From Sphingopyxis sp. DBS4 (GTDB lineage Bacteria; Pseudomonadota; Alphaproteobacteria; Sphingomonadales; Sphingomonadaceae): DNA of 64,000 nt. The translations under genes and the position numbers were made by a program. The stretch spans positions 2,243,001-2,307,000 of the forward strand of contig NZ_CP102384.1 of assembly GCF_024628865.1 (NCBI RefSeq), written 5' to 3'. The notes beneath the pieces were generated by a model. It was not told the DNA's origin and did not search any database. It saw nothing but the letters and a program-made list of their open reading frames with translations. The stretch's first letter is position 1; every line of letters starts with the position of its first letter. This document shows positions 17,963 to 25,756 of this stretch, one piece after another.

Positions 17963-18880
17963 TCAGTCGCGGAAGTGGTCGGGCATGTCGCCGCCCCACT
18001 GCATTGCGGTTTCGGGGCCGCGCTGGTGATAGCCGGTGGGATATTCGTCGTTCAGATAGTCGCTGTCGGTGACGTGCTCGACGCGGAAATCCGAAGGATC
18101 GTACCAATAGTCCGACAGCGCGCCGCCGACCGCGTGGCGCAGCACGCCCCAGGCGGGACGATAGCCCTTCGCCGCGAGATGCTGGTGCCCCATATGCACG
18201 GCATCGACGTCGATCGTCTCGAAACAGGCGTGCTGCGCCGTGTTCGCCGGCCCCTGAAAGACCGCGATATTATGATGGTCGACATAGTCCTTGCCGCGCG
18301 GAAAGCGGATGAAGGCGCCCGCGCGATGCTCGCCGACCATGATGACATCCGACAGATAGGCGCCCAGATTGTCGACATACCAGTCCATCAGGCGACCCGG
18401 ATCGGGCGTGTTCTGGACGACATGCGCGAGGCGAAGCACCGGCGCGGGGCCGCGCTCGAAGATCGGAAAGCGGCCGCGGCGCTGGACGATATTGCCGGTG
18501 TTCAGCGGCACCGGGGGGCGCGGCAGCGCAACGGGCTCGAGCTGCCGGAGGCCGTGAACCAGTTCGATCGCATTGCCGTCGGCGTCCTCGATCGCGATCT
18601 GCCGGCCGCCCCAGGGAGTCGCGCCGTCGGTCACGGGAACGTCGAAACGCCGCGCCAGCGCCTCCAGCGCCTCGGCGCTCTCGACCTCGAAACCGAGCCC
18701 GCCGAAGCTGCGCGGGCCGCGTTCGGCGACATAGATGAAGGGGCGGCTCTCATAGCCGCGGAAATAGACGCGCCGCTCGTCCTCATGCGACACGAACAGG
18801 CCGAAGTCCTCGAAGAAGCGCTTGATCGCCTCCATATCGCCTTCGTGGCGGAACAGGACGTGGTTGACGTTGCGAATCAT
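17963..18880 (-). CDS. Two-domain VOC protein, extradiol ring-cleavage dioxygenase-like
   Basis: A 305 aa protein with two tandem vicinal-oxygen-chelate domains. The C-terminal domain carries a plausible 2-His-1-Glu iron site: His in LRLAHVVQNTPD, His in DYVDHHNIAVF, and Glu in FRVEHVTDSDYL. This is the arrangement of BphC-type extradiol dioxygenases. ATG 18880 starts the first VOC domain (MIRNVNHVLF). It is the first gene of the minus series and would open an aromatic diol. The substrate is not predictable. A non-oxygenase VOC role cannot be excluded. Confidence 0.82.
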   Translation of the reverse strand: MIRNVNHVLFRHEGDMEAIKRFFEDFGLFVSHEDERRVYFRGYESRPFIYVAERGPRSFGGLGFEVESAEALEALARRFDVPVTDGATPWGGRQIAIEDADGNAIELVHGLRQLEPVALPRPPVPLNTGNIVQRRGRFPIFERGPAPVLRLAHVVQNTPDPGRLMDWYVDNLGAYLSDVIMVGEHRAGAFIRFPRGKDYVDHHNIAVFQGPANTAQHACFETIDVDAVHMGHQHLAAKGYRPAWGVLRHAVGGALSDYWYDPSDFRVEHVTDSDYLNDEYPTGYHQRGPETAMQWGGDMPDHFRD

Positions 18881-18899
18881 CTCTCGCTCTCCCTCATCT

Positions 18900-18913
18900 C
18901 GATTGCGCAATCG
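18900..18913. promoter_or_regulatory. Candidate LacI-family operator
   Basis: Perfect 14-bp palindrome CGATTGCGCAATCG, with a CG at its centre as LacI/GalR operators usually have. It lies 20 bases before the start of the VOC gene in the gap shared with the divergent LacI regulator gene. Binding would repress the catabolic series and perhaps the regulator itself. The assignment is inference. Confidence 0.55.
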
Positions 18914-19094
18914 ATAGCATAAACTTTACCGATGGCAACGCCCTTGTTGCGACGCGCGTATTGCGGCTCCTTCCGCCCTCGCCTATGCTGCCTTGGACGA
19001 GCTGCACGGCCCCGGGACCAGGCCCGGCCTCCTACATCGGCGGCGGCGGGTTTCGATGGGTGTCCAGACAGCAACCGCGGGGGATGCGAGGCGA

Positions 19095-20108
19095 ATGGTA
19101 ACAACCAAGGACATTGCAAAAAAACTAGGATTTTCAGTATCTACTGTTGGACGCGCCTTGTCCGGCGATGCGCGGATCAGCGAGCGGACGAAGCACGCCG
19201 TGCGCGCCGCGGCAGAGGAGCTCGGCTATGTCGGCAACCTCCCCGCGCGCATGATGCGCGGCGGATCGAGCAACCTGATCGGGCTGATCCTCCCCGATAT
19301 TCAGAACGACTTCTTCGCCTCGATCGCGCAGGCGCTTTCCGAAAGTTGCGACCGCCAGGGCTATCGGATTGTGCTATCGATAACCGGCGACGACCCCGAA
19401 ACCGAAGTGCGGCACATCCGCGATTTCGTCGGCGCCCGCGTCGCCGGGATCATCCTGGTGCCGAGCGCCGACCTGAAGCGCGAAAGCATTGCGCTGCTGC
19501 GCCAGGTTCCGCATGTGCAACTGCTTCGCTACGCCGGCGGCCCCGACGATCTCTGGTTCGGAATCGACGACAGCGACGCGATGGAGCGGGCGACGAGCCA
19601 TCTGCTCGACCTCGGGCATCGACGCATCGCCTATGTCGCGGCGTCCGAACGCCTGTCGACCGGACGGCGCCGCCTCGAAGGGGTGCACAACGCCTATCGC
19701 AAGCGCGGCATTCCGCCATCGTCGCTCGCAACCTTCCTCGACGCGCCGACCTTGACGTGGGGCGAGCGCGCGGTGCACGAGATGCTGGCCCTGCCCGAGC
19801 GTCCGACGGCGATCCTGTCGGGCTCGGCGCATGTGACGATGGGCATCATCGTCGCGCTTCGCAGGGCTCAGATCGCAATCCCGGATCAGATGTCGGTAAT
19901 CGGTTTCGGCGATCCGAACTGGTGCGAATGGTGGCAGCCGCCGATCACCGTCATCCGCCCGCCGATTCAGTCGCTCGCGGTCAATTGCGCCCTCTGGTTC
20001 ATGGACCGGCTACGCACGCCCGAGGAAAAGCTGGCCAGATCCTATCACGCGACGAGTTCGTCCGAACTGATCCTGCGCAGTTCCACCGGCACGCCCGCTT
20101 CGCGATAA
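19095..20108 (+). CDS. LacI-family transcriptional regulator
   Basis: A 337 aa regulator. The N-terminal HTH (TTKDIAKKLGFSVSTVGRALSG, residues 3-24) with hinge helix is followed by a periplasmic-binding-protein-like ligand domain (LIGLILPDIQNDFFASIAQAL onward). The in-frame codons before ATG 19095 do not look like LacI sequence. It is divergent from the VOC-led catabolic series, so it is the likely substrate-sensing repressor of that operon. LacI regulators usually bind sugars, but members controlling aromatic or organic acid catabolism are known. It converges with a nitroreductase-like gene 13 bases downstream. Confidence 0.9.
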   Translation: MVTTKDIAKKLGFSVSTVGRALSGDARISERTKHAVRAAAEELGYVGNLPARMMRGGSSNLIGLILPDIQNDFFASIAQALSESCDRQGYRIVLSITGDDPETEVRHIRDFVGARVAGIILVPSADLKRESIALLRQVPHVQLLRYAGGPDDLWFGIDDSDAMERATSHLLDLGHRRIAYVAASERLSTGRRRLEGVHNAYRKRGIPPSSLATFLDAPTLTWGERAVHEMLALPERPTAILSGSAHVTMGIIVALRRAQIAIPDQMSVIGFGDPNWCEWWQPPITVIRPPIQSLAVNCALWFMDRLRTPEEKLARSYHATSSSELILRSSTGTPASR

Positions 20109-20121
20109 GGCCGCGCGCCGG

Positions 20122-20715
20122 TCAGGCGATACGGTTGAAACGCTCGAAATCGGGGCGCGGGCTGCGCTCGAAGATGCTCGCGGGATCGCCATAGCCGAGA
20201 GTCGAGATGAAATTGCTCTTCACGCTCGGCCGATCGCCGAAAAAGGCGGCGTCGACCGCCGCATTGTCGAACCCCGACATCGGCCCGGTATCGAGCCCCA
20301 GCGCGCGCGCCGCGAGGATGAAATAGGCGCCCTGCAGGCTCGAATTGCGGAACGCCGTCGTGCGGGCGAGCTCGTCCTTGCCGACGAACCAGCTCCGAGC
20401 GTCGGTGTGCGGCAAAAGCTCGGGAAGATAGTCGTAGAATGCGTTGTCCATCCCGATGATCGCGGTGACCGGTGCCTTGCGGACCTTGTCGGCATTGCCC
20501 GGCGAAGCGAGCGTCGCGAGCCGCTCCTTCGCATCCTCCGATACGCACCAGACGATACGCGCCGGCAATCCGTTGGCGCTGGTGGGGCCGAATTTCACGA
20601 GATCCCATATCGCGCGAAGTTGTGCCTCCGCGACCGGCCGGTCGAGATATCCGTTGTAGGATCGCGCGGTGCGGAACAGTCGGTCGAGGATGGTGTCGTG
20701 AAGCGGTTCGCTCAC
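20122..20715 (-). CDS. Nitroreductase-family flavoprotein (RutE/HadB-like)
   Basis: A 197 aa FMN-binding protein of the malonic semialdehyde reductase RutE/HadB branch of the nitroreductase family. It opens LHDTILDRLFRTARSYNGYLDRPV, and FGPTSANGLPARIVWC and GLDTGPMSGFDNAAVDAAFF are typical. GTG 20715 is chosen because AGGAGATC lies just upstream. The branch reduces malonic semialdehyde or other enals and quinones; the real substrate here is open. It lies downstream of the TetR gene on the same strand, with a 179-base gap holding a hairpin. Confidence 0.85.
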   Translation of the reverse strand: MSEPLHDTILDRLFRTARSYNGYLDRPVAEAQLRAIWDLVKFGPTSANGLPARIVWCVSEDAKERLATLASPGNADKVRKAPVTAIIGMDNAFYDYLPELLPHTDARSWFVGKDELARTTAFRNSSLQGAYFILAARALGLDTGPMSGFDNAAVDAAFFGDRPSVKSNFISTLGYGDPASIFERSPRPDFERFNRIA

Positions 20716-20757
20716 TGCCGGATCTCCTGTGGCAATAGGGCGGCGGAGGTGCGGCAG

Positions 20758-20781
20758 CCCCGGCGGCGCGGGGCGCCGGGG
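20758..20781. terminator. Hairpin without U-tract between TetR and nitroreductase genes
   Basis: CCCCGGCG and CGCCGGGG form a perfect 8-bp stem with an 8-base loop. No run of T follows on either strand, so it may be a pause or processing site rather than an intrinsic terminator. Confidence 0.3.
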
Positions 20782-20894
20782 TGCATGCGCGCCCACGCCT
20801 GGAAACGAGCGGCAGCCCTTGGAACGATCTTCGGCGCCGCGCAAGCCCGCATCTGGAAATCGCGGCGATCCGGCGGCAGGCCCGCTGCCGGGAG

Positions 20895-21515
20895 TCAGTC
20901 GAGAAACGCGAGCGTCGCAAGCCTTTGCATCTGCGCGGTTTCCGCCAATATGGCCTCGCGTTCCATGCCGCTTTCCGCGTGCAGCAATTCGGTGGCGACA
21001 TAGCCGAACTCGACCAGCATCCGCATACGGAGCCAGATGAGCTCGCGCGGATATCCGGGCAGCATCGGGACATAGATCTCAGTCAGCTTGTCGGTGACAT
21101 AGCGGTGCGATTCGATCCGGACATGTTCGAGGCGCGGGCTCGAATGGAGCGCGCGCTCGATCCAGATTCCGCCCGGTTCGGCTTCGGTGATCTCGGCGGT
21201 TTCGCGCAACAATTCCAGGGTGTTTTCGGCATAAGCGCGAATGCCGCCGTCCAGATGCCGGTCAAGCCAGCGTTCGAGCGCTTCGTTCTGACGGTCCATC
21301 AGCCTTTTGCCGAGGGCGACGACGACCTCATATTTGTCGGCGAAATAATAATAGAGCGCGGGCGGAGTCACGCCGGCGCGCTCGCAGATCAGGTTGGTCG
21401 TGACGCGGTCGATGCCGAACTCCGCGAGCAGCTCGCCCGCGGTATCGAGCAGTTTCTCGCGGGTGGATCGCTTGCGCTTCCCCGGCGGCACGTCCTTCGG
21501 CTTCGATTTCGTCAC
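20895..21515 (-). CDS. TetR-family transcriptional regulator
   Basis: A 206 aa repressor. A basic N-terminal tail is followed by a TetR HTH (ATG at 21515; helix region VTTNLICERAGVTPPALYYYFADK, about residues 38-61) and a helical ligand domain. It is divergent from the TBDT-cytochrome-oxidase operon. The gap between them carries two abutting 16-bp sites of the form TATAG-N6-CTATA, which are the obvious binding sites. The ligand is unknown, probably the imported compound or a derivative. Confidence 0.9.
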   Translation of the reverse strand: MTKSKPKDVPPGKRKRSTREKLLDTAGELLAEFGIDRVTTNLICERAGVTPPALYYYFADKYEVVVALGKRLMDRQNEALERWLDRHLDGGIRAYAENTLELLRETAEITEAEPGGIWIERALHSSPRLEHVRIESHRYVTDKLTEIYVPMLPGYPRELIWLRMRMLVEFGYVATELLHAESGMEREAILAETAQMQRLATLAFLD

Positions 21516-21586
21516 GATGCTTCCATCCTCATTCGCTCCATCCTGCCTAGCACATCGCCTTACCCGGATCGAAATGAGCGTTGCGC

Positions 21587-21625
21587 TGTTATAGCAAACA
21601 CTATAATATAGTAATAGCTATAACA
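21587..21625. promoter_or_regulatory. Double palindromic operator for the TetR regulator
   Basis: Two 16-bp sites TATAG-N6-CTATA at 21590-21605 and 21607-21622 lie symmetrically about base 21606. They are enclosed by the inverted pair TGTTATAGC (21587-21595) and GCTATAACA (21617-21625). The inner ACTATAATATAGT (21600-21612) is also palindromic and may include the promoter -10. The site is AT-rich in a GC-rich genome and ends 17 bases before the TBDT start. Confidence 0.7.
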
Positions 21626-21642
21626 GGTCTGGGGATGTAAAA

Positions 21643-23991
21643 ATGTCGAAATTCAAGGGTGAACTGCGATTCTCCGTCGCCGTGCTGGCGATCGCCGCGA
21701 TGTCCGCACCGGCCGTCGCCACGGCGCAGGATCAAGGAAGTGTCGCCGAATCCGGCGAGGGCATCGGCGACATCGTCGTCACCGCGCAGCGCCGCGAACA
21801 GAATTTGCAGGACGTGCCGGTCGCGGTCACTGCTTTCTCGGGCGACACCATGGCCGACCTCGGCATTCAGTCGAGCTCGGACATCGCGGGCGTCGTTCCG
21901 AACCTCGAAATCGGCCTGCCCGGCGGCGAAGGCAACCAGCCGCTGATCTATATCCGCGGCGTCGGGCTTGCCGACACCAATAGCAACAACGCCGGGCCGA
22001 ACGGCGTCTATGTCGACGAAGTCTATATCGCCTCCCCCGGCGCGCAGACCTTCCAGCTTTTCGACCTCGACCGCGTCGAGGTGCTGAAGGGTCCGCAGGG
22101 CACGCTCTATGGCCGCAACGCCACCGGCGGCGCGATCAACTTCATCACCGCAAAGCCGAGCCGGGATTTCCAGGCGCAGGCCTCGCTCTCCTATGGCTCG
22201 TTCGACACGATCACCGGCGAAGCCGCGATCGGCGGGCCGATCTCCGACGCCGTGCGCTTCCGCATCTCGGGCACCGGCACCCATTCGAACGGCTATGTCC
22301 ACAATCTGCTGACCGGCCGCCGCGAGAACGGCCAGGGCAGCTTTGCGCTGCGCGGCCAATTGGCCCTCGATATCACCGACAATTTCGACGCGCTGCTCAA
22401 CGTCCACGGCGGCAAGGTCGACGTCCGCTCGCCGCAATATCGCAGCCTCGGCCTGCTCGATCCCGACACCGGCTTCACGACGCCCTGCGCGCCCGATGCG
22501 ATCATGGCGAACCAGTGCGGCAACGTCTTCGGCTATGTCAGCCCCGAAGGCTTCTACGACGGCAATTACGACCGCAGCGACCGGCTGGTGGTCAAGAATT
22601 GGGGCACGTCGGCGCGGCTCAACTGGCATTTCGGCGACATCACGCTGACGTCGATCTCGGCCTATGACTGGAACGACAAGCTGCACCGCGAGGACACCGA
22701 CGCCAGCCCGTTCCGCCTTCTCGACATCGACTATGGCGTGCGGTCGAAGGCCTTCACGCAGGAACTGCGCCTGTCGGGCACGGGTGGCGGGGTCAACTGG
22801 GTGGTCGGCGGCTATTATCTGCACGAGACGCTGAACCAGAACCAGACCGGCGACCTGTTCGGCGAGGTGCGCGCCGCCCTGCCGGACGGCGCGGGCGATC
22901 CCGACGGACTGGCGACGGGCGGCATCCCCGTGCTCTTCTCGCGCACGCTCAATCGCCAGACCACCAATGCGGCGTCGATCTTCGGCCAGGCCGAGATCGA
23001 ACTGACCCCGGCGCTGCGCGCGACCATCGGCGGCCGCTACAATTACGAGCGCAAGCGCTTCCTCGCCGAGGCCCGGCTGGAGGAGAACAGCATCATCGTG
23101 CCCGACGAGGAAGGCGGCGAAGGCGCCGTCACCGTCGCGCCGATCCCCGGCGGCATCATCCCGCTCTATGCCTTCGACAACCGCAAATCGTTCAAGAACG
23201 TCTCGTTCAAAATCGGGCTCGATTACGACATCGCGCCCGACGTGATGGCCTATGCGAGCATCTCGACGGGCTTCAAGAGCGGCGGCTTCAACGGCGGCTT
23301 CCTGAGCTTCGACCCCGCCGAAGCGGCGTTGCAGGCGCAGCCGTTCGACGAAGAGACGCTGACCGCCTATGAAATCGGGCTGAAGTCGACCCTGTTCGAC
23401 CGCCGCCTGCGCTTCAACGCCGCGGCCTTCTATTACGACTATAAGGATCTTCAGCTCTATACGCTGATCAACACCGGCGCGATTCCGCTGTCGCTGCTCG
23501 ACAATGCCGCGAATGCGACCATCTATGGCGCCGAGTTCGAGCTGATCGCCAAGCCCGCCGACCGCTTCGACATTACGCTCAACCTGGGCCTGCTCGACAC
23601 CGAGGTGAAGGATTTCGTCACCGCGACCGCCGACTATTCGGGCAACCGGCTCGCGCTGTCGCCGACCGTGACCTTCAGCGGCACCGCCAATTACGAGGTG
23701 CCGGTGTCGGATAAGCTGGCGATCGCGTTCCAGCCCTCGGCCTCCTATCGCAGCGGCCAATATTTCTCCGCCGACAACAGCCCCCTCCTCAAGCAGCAGG
23801 GCTATTGGCTGCTCGGCGGGCGCATCGCGCTCAAGGATGAGGACGGGCGCTGGGAAGCGGCGGTGTTCGGCCGCAACCTGACGCGCAAGAAATATATCAA
23901 CTACGCCGTCGACCTTTCCGATTTCGGTTTCATCGAACAGTTCCGCGGCGAACCGCGGATGTTCGGCGTCGAATTCCGGGTCAAATATTGA
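21643..23991 (+). CDS. TonB-dependent outer-membrane receptor
   Basis: A 782 aa TBDT with signal peptide ending APAVATAQ and TonB-box-like DIVVTAQRREQNLQDVP. The plug carries IYIRGVG and VEVLKGPQGTLYGRNATGG, and the last barrel strand ends FGVEFRVKY, with the usual aromatic near the end. It is the first gene of a four-gene set whose later products are a lipoprotein cytochrome, a Tat-exported flavoprotein and a Tat-exported PLP enzyme. Its stop overlaps the next start. The TetR regulator and double operator upstream suggest ligand-induced expression. Confidence 0.93.
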   Translation: MSKFKGELRFSVAVLAIAAMSAPAVATAQDQGSVAESGEGIGDIVVTAQRREQNLQDVPVAVTAFSGDTMADLGIQSSSDIAGVVPNLEIGLPGGEGNQPLIYIRGVGLADTNSNNAGPNGVYVDEVYIASPGAQTFQLFDLDRVEVLKGPQGTLYGRNATGGAINFITAKPSRDFQAQASLSYGSFDTITGEAAIGGPISDAVRFRISGTGTHSNGYVHNLLTGRRENGQGSFALRGQLALDITDNFDALLNVHGGKVDVRSPQYRSLGLLDPDTGFTTPCAPDAIMANQCGNVFGYVSPEGFYDGNYDRSDRLVVKNWGTSARLNWHFGDITLTSISAYDWNDKLHREDTDASPFRLLDIDYGVRSKAFTQELRLSGTGGGVNWVVGGYYLHETLNQNQTGDLFGEVRAALPDGAGDPDGLATGGIPVLFSRTLNRQTTNAASIFGQAEIELTPALRATIGGRYNYERKRFLAEARLEENSIIVPDEEGGEGAVTVAPIPGGIIPLYAFDNRKSFKNVSFKIGLDYDIAPDVMAYASISTGFKSGGFNGGFLSFDPAEAALQAQPFDEETLTAYEIGLKSTLFDRRLRFNAAAFYYDYKDLQLYTLINTGAIPLSLLDNAANATIYGAEFELIAKPADRFDITLNLGLLDTEVKDFVTATADYSGNRLALSPTVTFSGTANYEVPVSDKLAIAFQPSASYRSGQYFSADNSPLLKQQGYWLLGGRIALKDEDGRWEAAVFGRNLTRKKYINYAVDLSDFGFIEQFRGEPRMFGVEFRVKY

Positions 23992-24341
23992 TGCGCGCGC
24001 TCCGCTTTCTGCCTGCGGCGCTGCTGCTGGCGGCCTGCCATTCGGAGCCGCCGCCGGCAAAGCCGCTGACGCCCGAGGAGAGCGCGGCGCTGAAGCCCGC
24101 CGACGCGCGCATCGCGGGCCTCTACGACCAGGCGTGCAAGTCGTGCCACACGGTCGCCGACACCGGCGCGCCGCTCACCGGCGACCGCACCCAGTGGGAC
24201 AAGCGCTGGGCGAAGGGCGAGGATGCGCTGCTCGCCAGCGCGGTCCAGGGCCTCAACGGAATGCCCGCAGGCGGGCAGTGTTTTTCGTGCGCGCCCGATG
24301 ATTATAAGGCGCTTATTCGCTTCATGGCGGGGAGGAATTGA
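23991..24341 (+). CDS. Cytochrome c5-family lipoprotein
   Basis: A 116 aa protein with a lipoprotein signal (lipobox LAAC, Cys16). The heme motif is CKSCH (Cys49, Cys52, His53), Met91 in GMPAGG is the likely axial ligand, and Cys97/Cys100 match the extra disulfide pair of cytochrome c5. ATG 23991 overlaps the TBDT stop (TGATG). Its own stop overlaps the next gene's ATG the same way. It should be anchored to a membrane facing the periplasm and could take electrons from the flavoenzyme encoded next. Confidence 0.9.
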   Translation: MRALRFLPAALLLAACHSEPPPAKPLTPEESAALKPADARIAGLYDQACKSCHTVADTGAPLTGDRTQWDKRWAKGEDALLASAVQGLNGMPAGGQCFSCAPDDYKALIRFMAGRN

Positions 24342-25756
24342 TGGGCAAGGTAACGCGACGTGCGCTGATCGCGGGGGGCAGCGTCATCGGGGTCGGCGCG
24401 ATCGGCGCCGGCGGCCTGGCCGGGCGCAACTGGCTGCGCGACCGCGAACCCGCGGCCTTGGCAACGCAGGACGCCAAGGGTCATCTCCTCTGGTCGAACT
24501 GGTCGGGCATCGCGCACAGCTATCCCGAAAAGCGCGGCGCGCCGAAAAGCGAGGAGGAATTGCTCTCCATCCTGACGAGGGCCCCCGCCCCGGTGCGCCC
24601 GGTGGGATCGGGACACAGCTTCACGGCGCTGGTGCCGACCGACGGCACGCTGGTGACGCTCGACGGCATGGCAGGGTTGGTCAGCCATGACGCCGCGAAG
24701 AATCAGGCGACGGTGCGCGGCGGTACCCGCCTCGCCGATCTCGGCCCCGCGCTCGCGGCGATCGGGCAGGAGATGATCAACCTCCCCGACATCAACAAGC
24801 AATCGATCGCGGGCGCGATCGGTACAGCGACGCACGGCACCGGGCGCGGCATCCAGGCGGTGCACGGGTCGGTCGTCGCGATGCGGATCGCGACTCCGGC
24901 GGGCGAGATCATCGACTGCGACGCCGCCACCCGCCCGGAGGTGTTCAACGCCGCACGCGTCGGGCTGGGCGCTTTCGGCGTCGTGACGCAGGTCACGCTC
25001 CAGAATCAGCCGCTCCACCGCATCCTCAAGCGCACCGAAGTGCGCCCGACCGACGAGGTTCTGGAGGATTGGCCGGCGCTGCGCCAGAAGCACCGCAACG
25101 TCGAATTCTATGTCCTGCCCTTCACCGGCCACTCGGCGGTGATCACCAACGACATCACCGACCGGCCGGTCAAGCCGCGCGGCCCCGACGCCGATACCGA
25201 GACGCTGATGGGCCTCAAACAGCTTCGCGACTGGTTCGAATTCGCTCCCTCGCTGCGCCGCAAGCTCGCGGCGGAGGAGATGGCGAAGGTTCCGCCCGAG
25301 GAGATGGTCGACGAAGGCTGGAAACTGCTGTCGAACGAGCGGCCGGTGCGCTTCAACGAATGCGAATATCATCTGCCGATCGAGGCGCAGATTCCGGCGC
25401 TGCGCGAAGTCATCGCCGCGATCGAGGAGCATCGCAAGGACGTCTTCTTCCCGATCGAGGTGCGCGTGATCGCGCCCGACGACGCCTGGCTGTCGCCCTT
25501 CTACCAGCGCGAGAGCGGGTCGATCGCGGTTCACGCCTATTACCGCGAGGACCATGATTTCTTCTTCAGCATCGTCGAGCCGATCTTCCGCCGCCACGGC
25601 GGCCGCCCGCACTGGGGCAAGCTCCACAGCCTGAAGGCGCGCGACCTTGCGGCGCTCTATCCGCGCTGGAAAGAGGCCGGCGAGGTGCGCCGCGCGCTCG
25701 ACCCCGAGGGGCGGATGCTCAACGATTATCTGAAGGGAATCTTCCTCGATGGCTGA
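24341..25756 (+). CDS. Tat-exported FAD lactone oxidase/dehydrogenase-like protein
   Basis: A 471 aa protein of the VAO/PCMH flavoenzyme family, aldonolactone oxidase branch. An N-terminal twin-arginine signal (KVTRRALIAGGSVIG) precedes the FAD-binding domain with PVGSGHSFTAL. In related alditol and lactone oxidases this His holds FAD covalently. The C-terminal ALO domain ends with GGRPHWGKLHSL. The cytochrome c gene next to it suggests a periplasmic dehydrogenase that passes electrons to cytochrome c rather than to oxygen. The substrate could be a sugar lactone or a polyol. Start and stop both overlap neighbours. Confidence 0.87.
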   Translation: MGKVTRRALIAGGSVIGVGAIGAGGLAGRNWLRDREPAALATQDAKGHLLWSNWSGIAHSYPEKRGAPKSEEELLSILTRAPAPVRPVGSGHSFTALVPTDGTLVTLDGMAGLVSHDAAKNQATVRGGTRLADLGPALAAIGQEMINLPDINKQSIAGAIGTATHGTGRGIQAVHGSVVAMRIATPAGEIIDCDAATRPEVFNAARVGLGAFGVVTQVTLQNQPLHRILKRTEVRPTDEVLEDWPALRQKHRNVEFYVLPFTGHSAVITNDITDRPVKPRGPDADTETLMGLKQLRDWFEFAPSLRRKLAAEEMAKVPPEEMVDEGWKLLSNERPVRFNECEYHLPIEAQIPALREVIAAIEEHRKDVFFPIEVRVIAPDDAWLSPFYQRESGSIAVHAYYREDHDFFFSIVEPIFRRHGGRPHWGKLHSLKARDLAALYPRWKEAGEVRRALDPEGRMLNDYLKGIFLDG

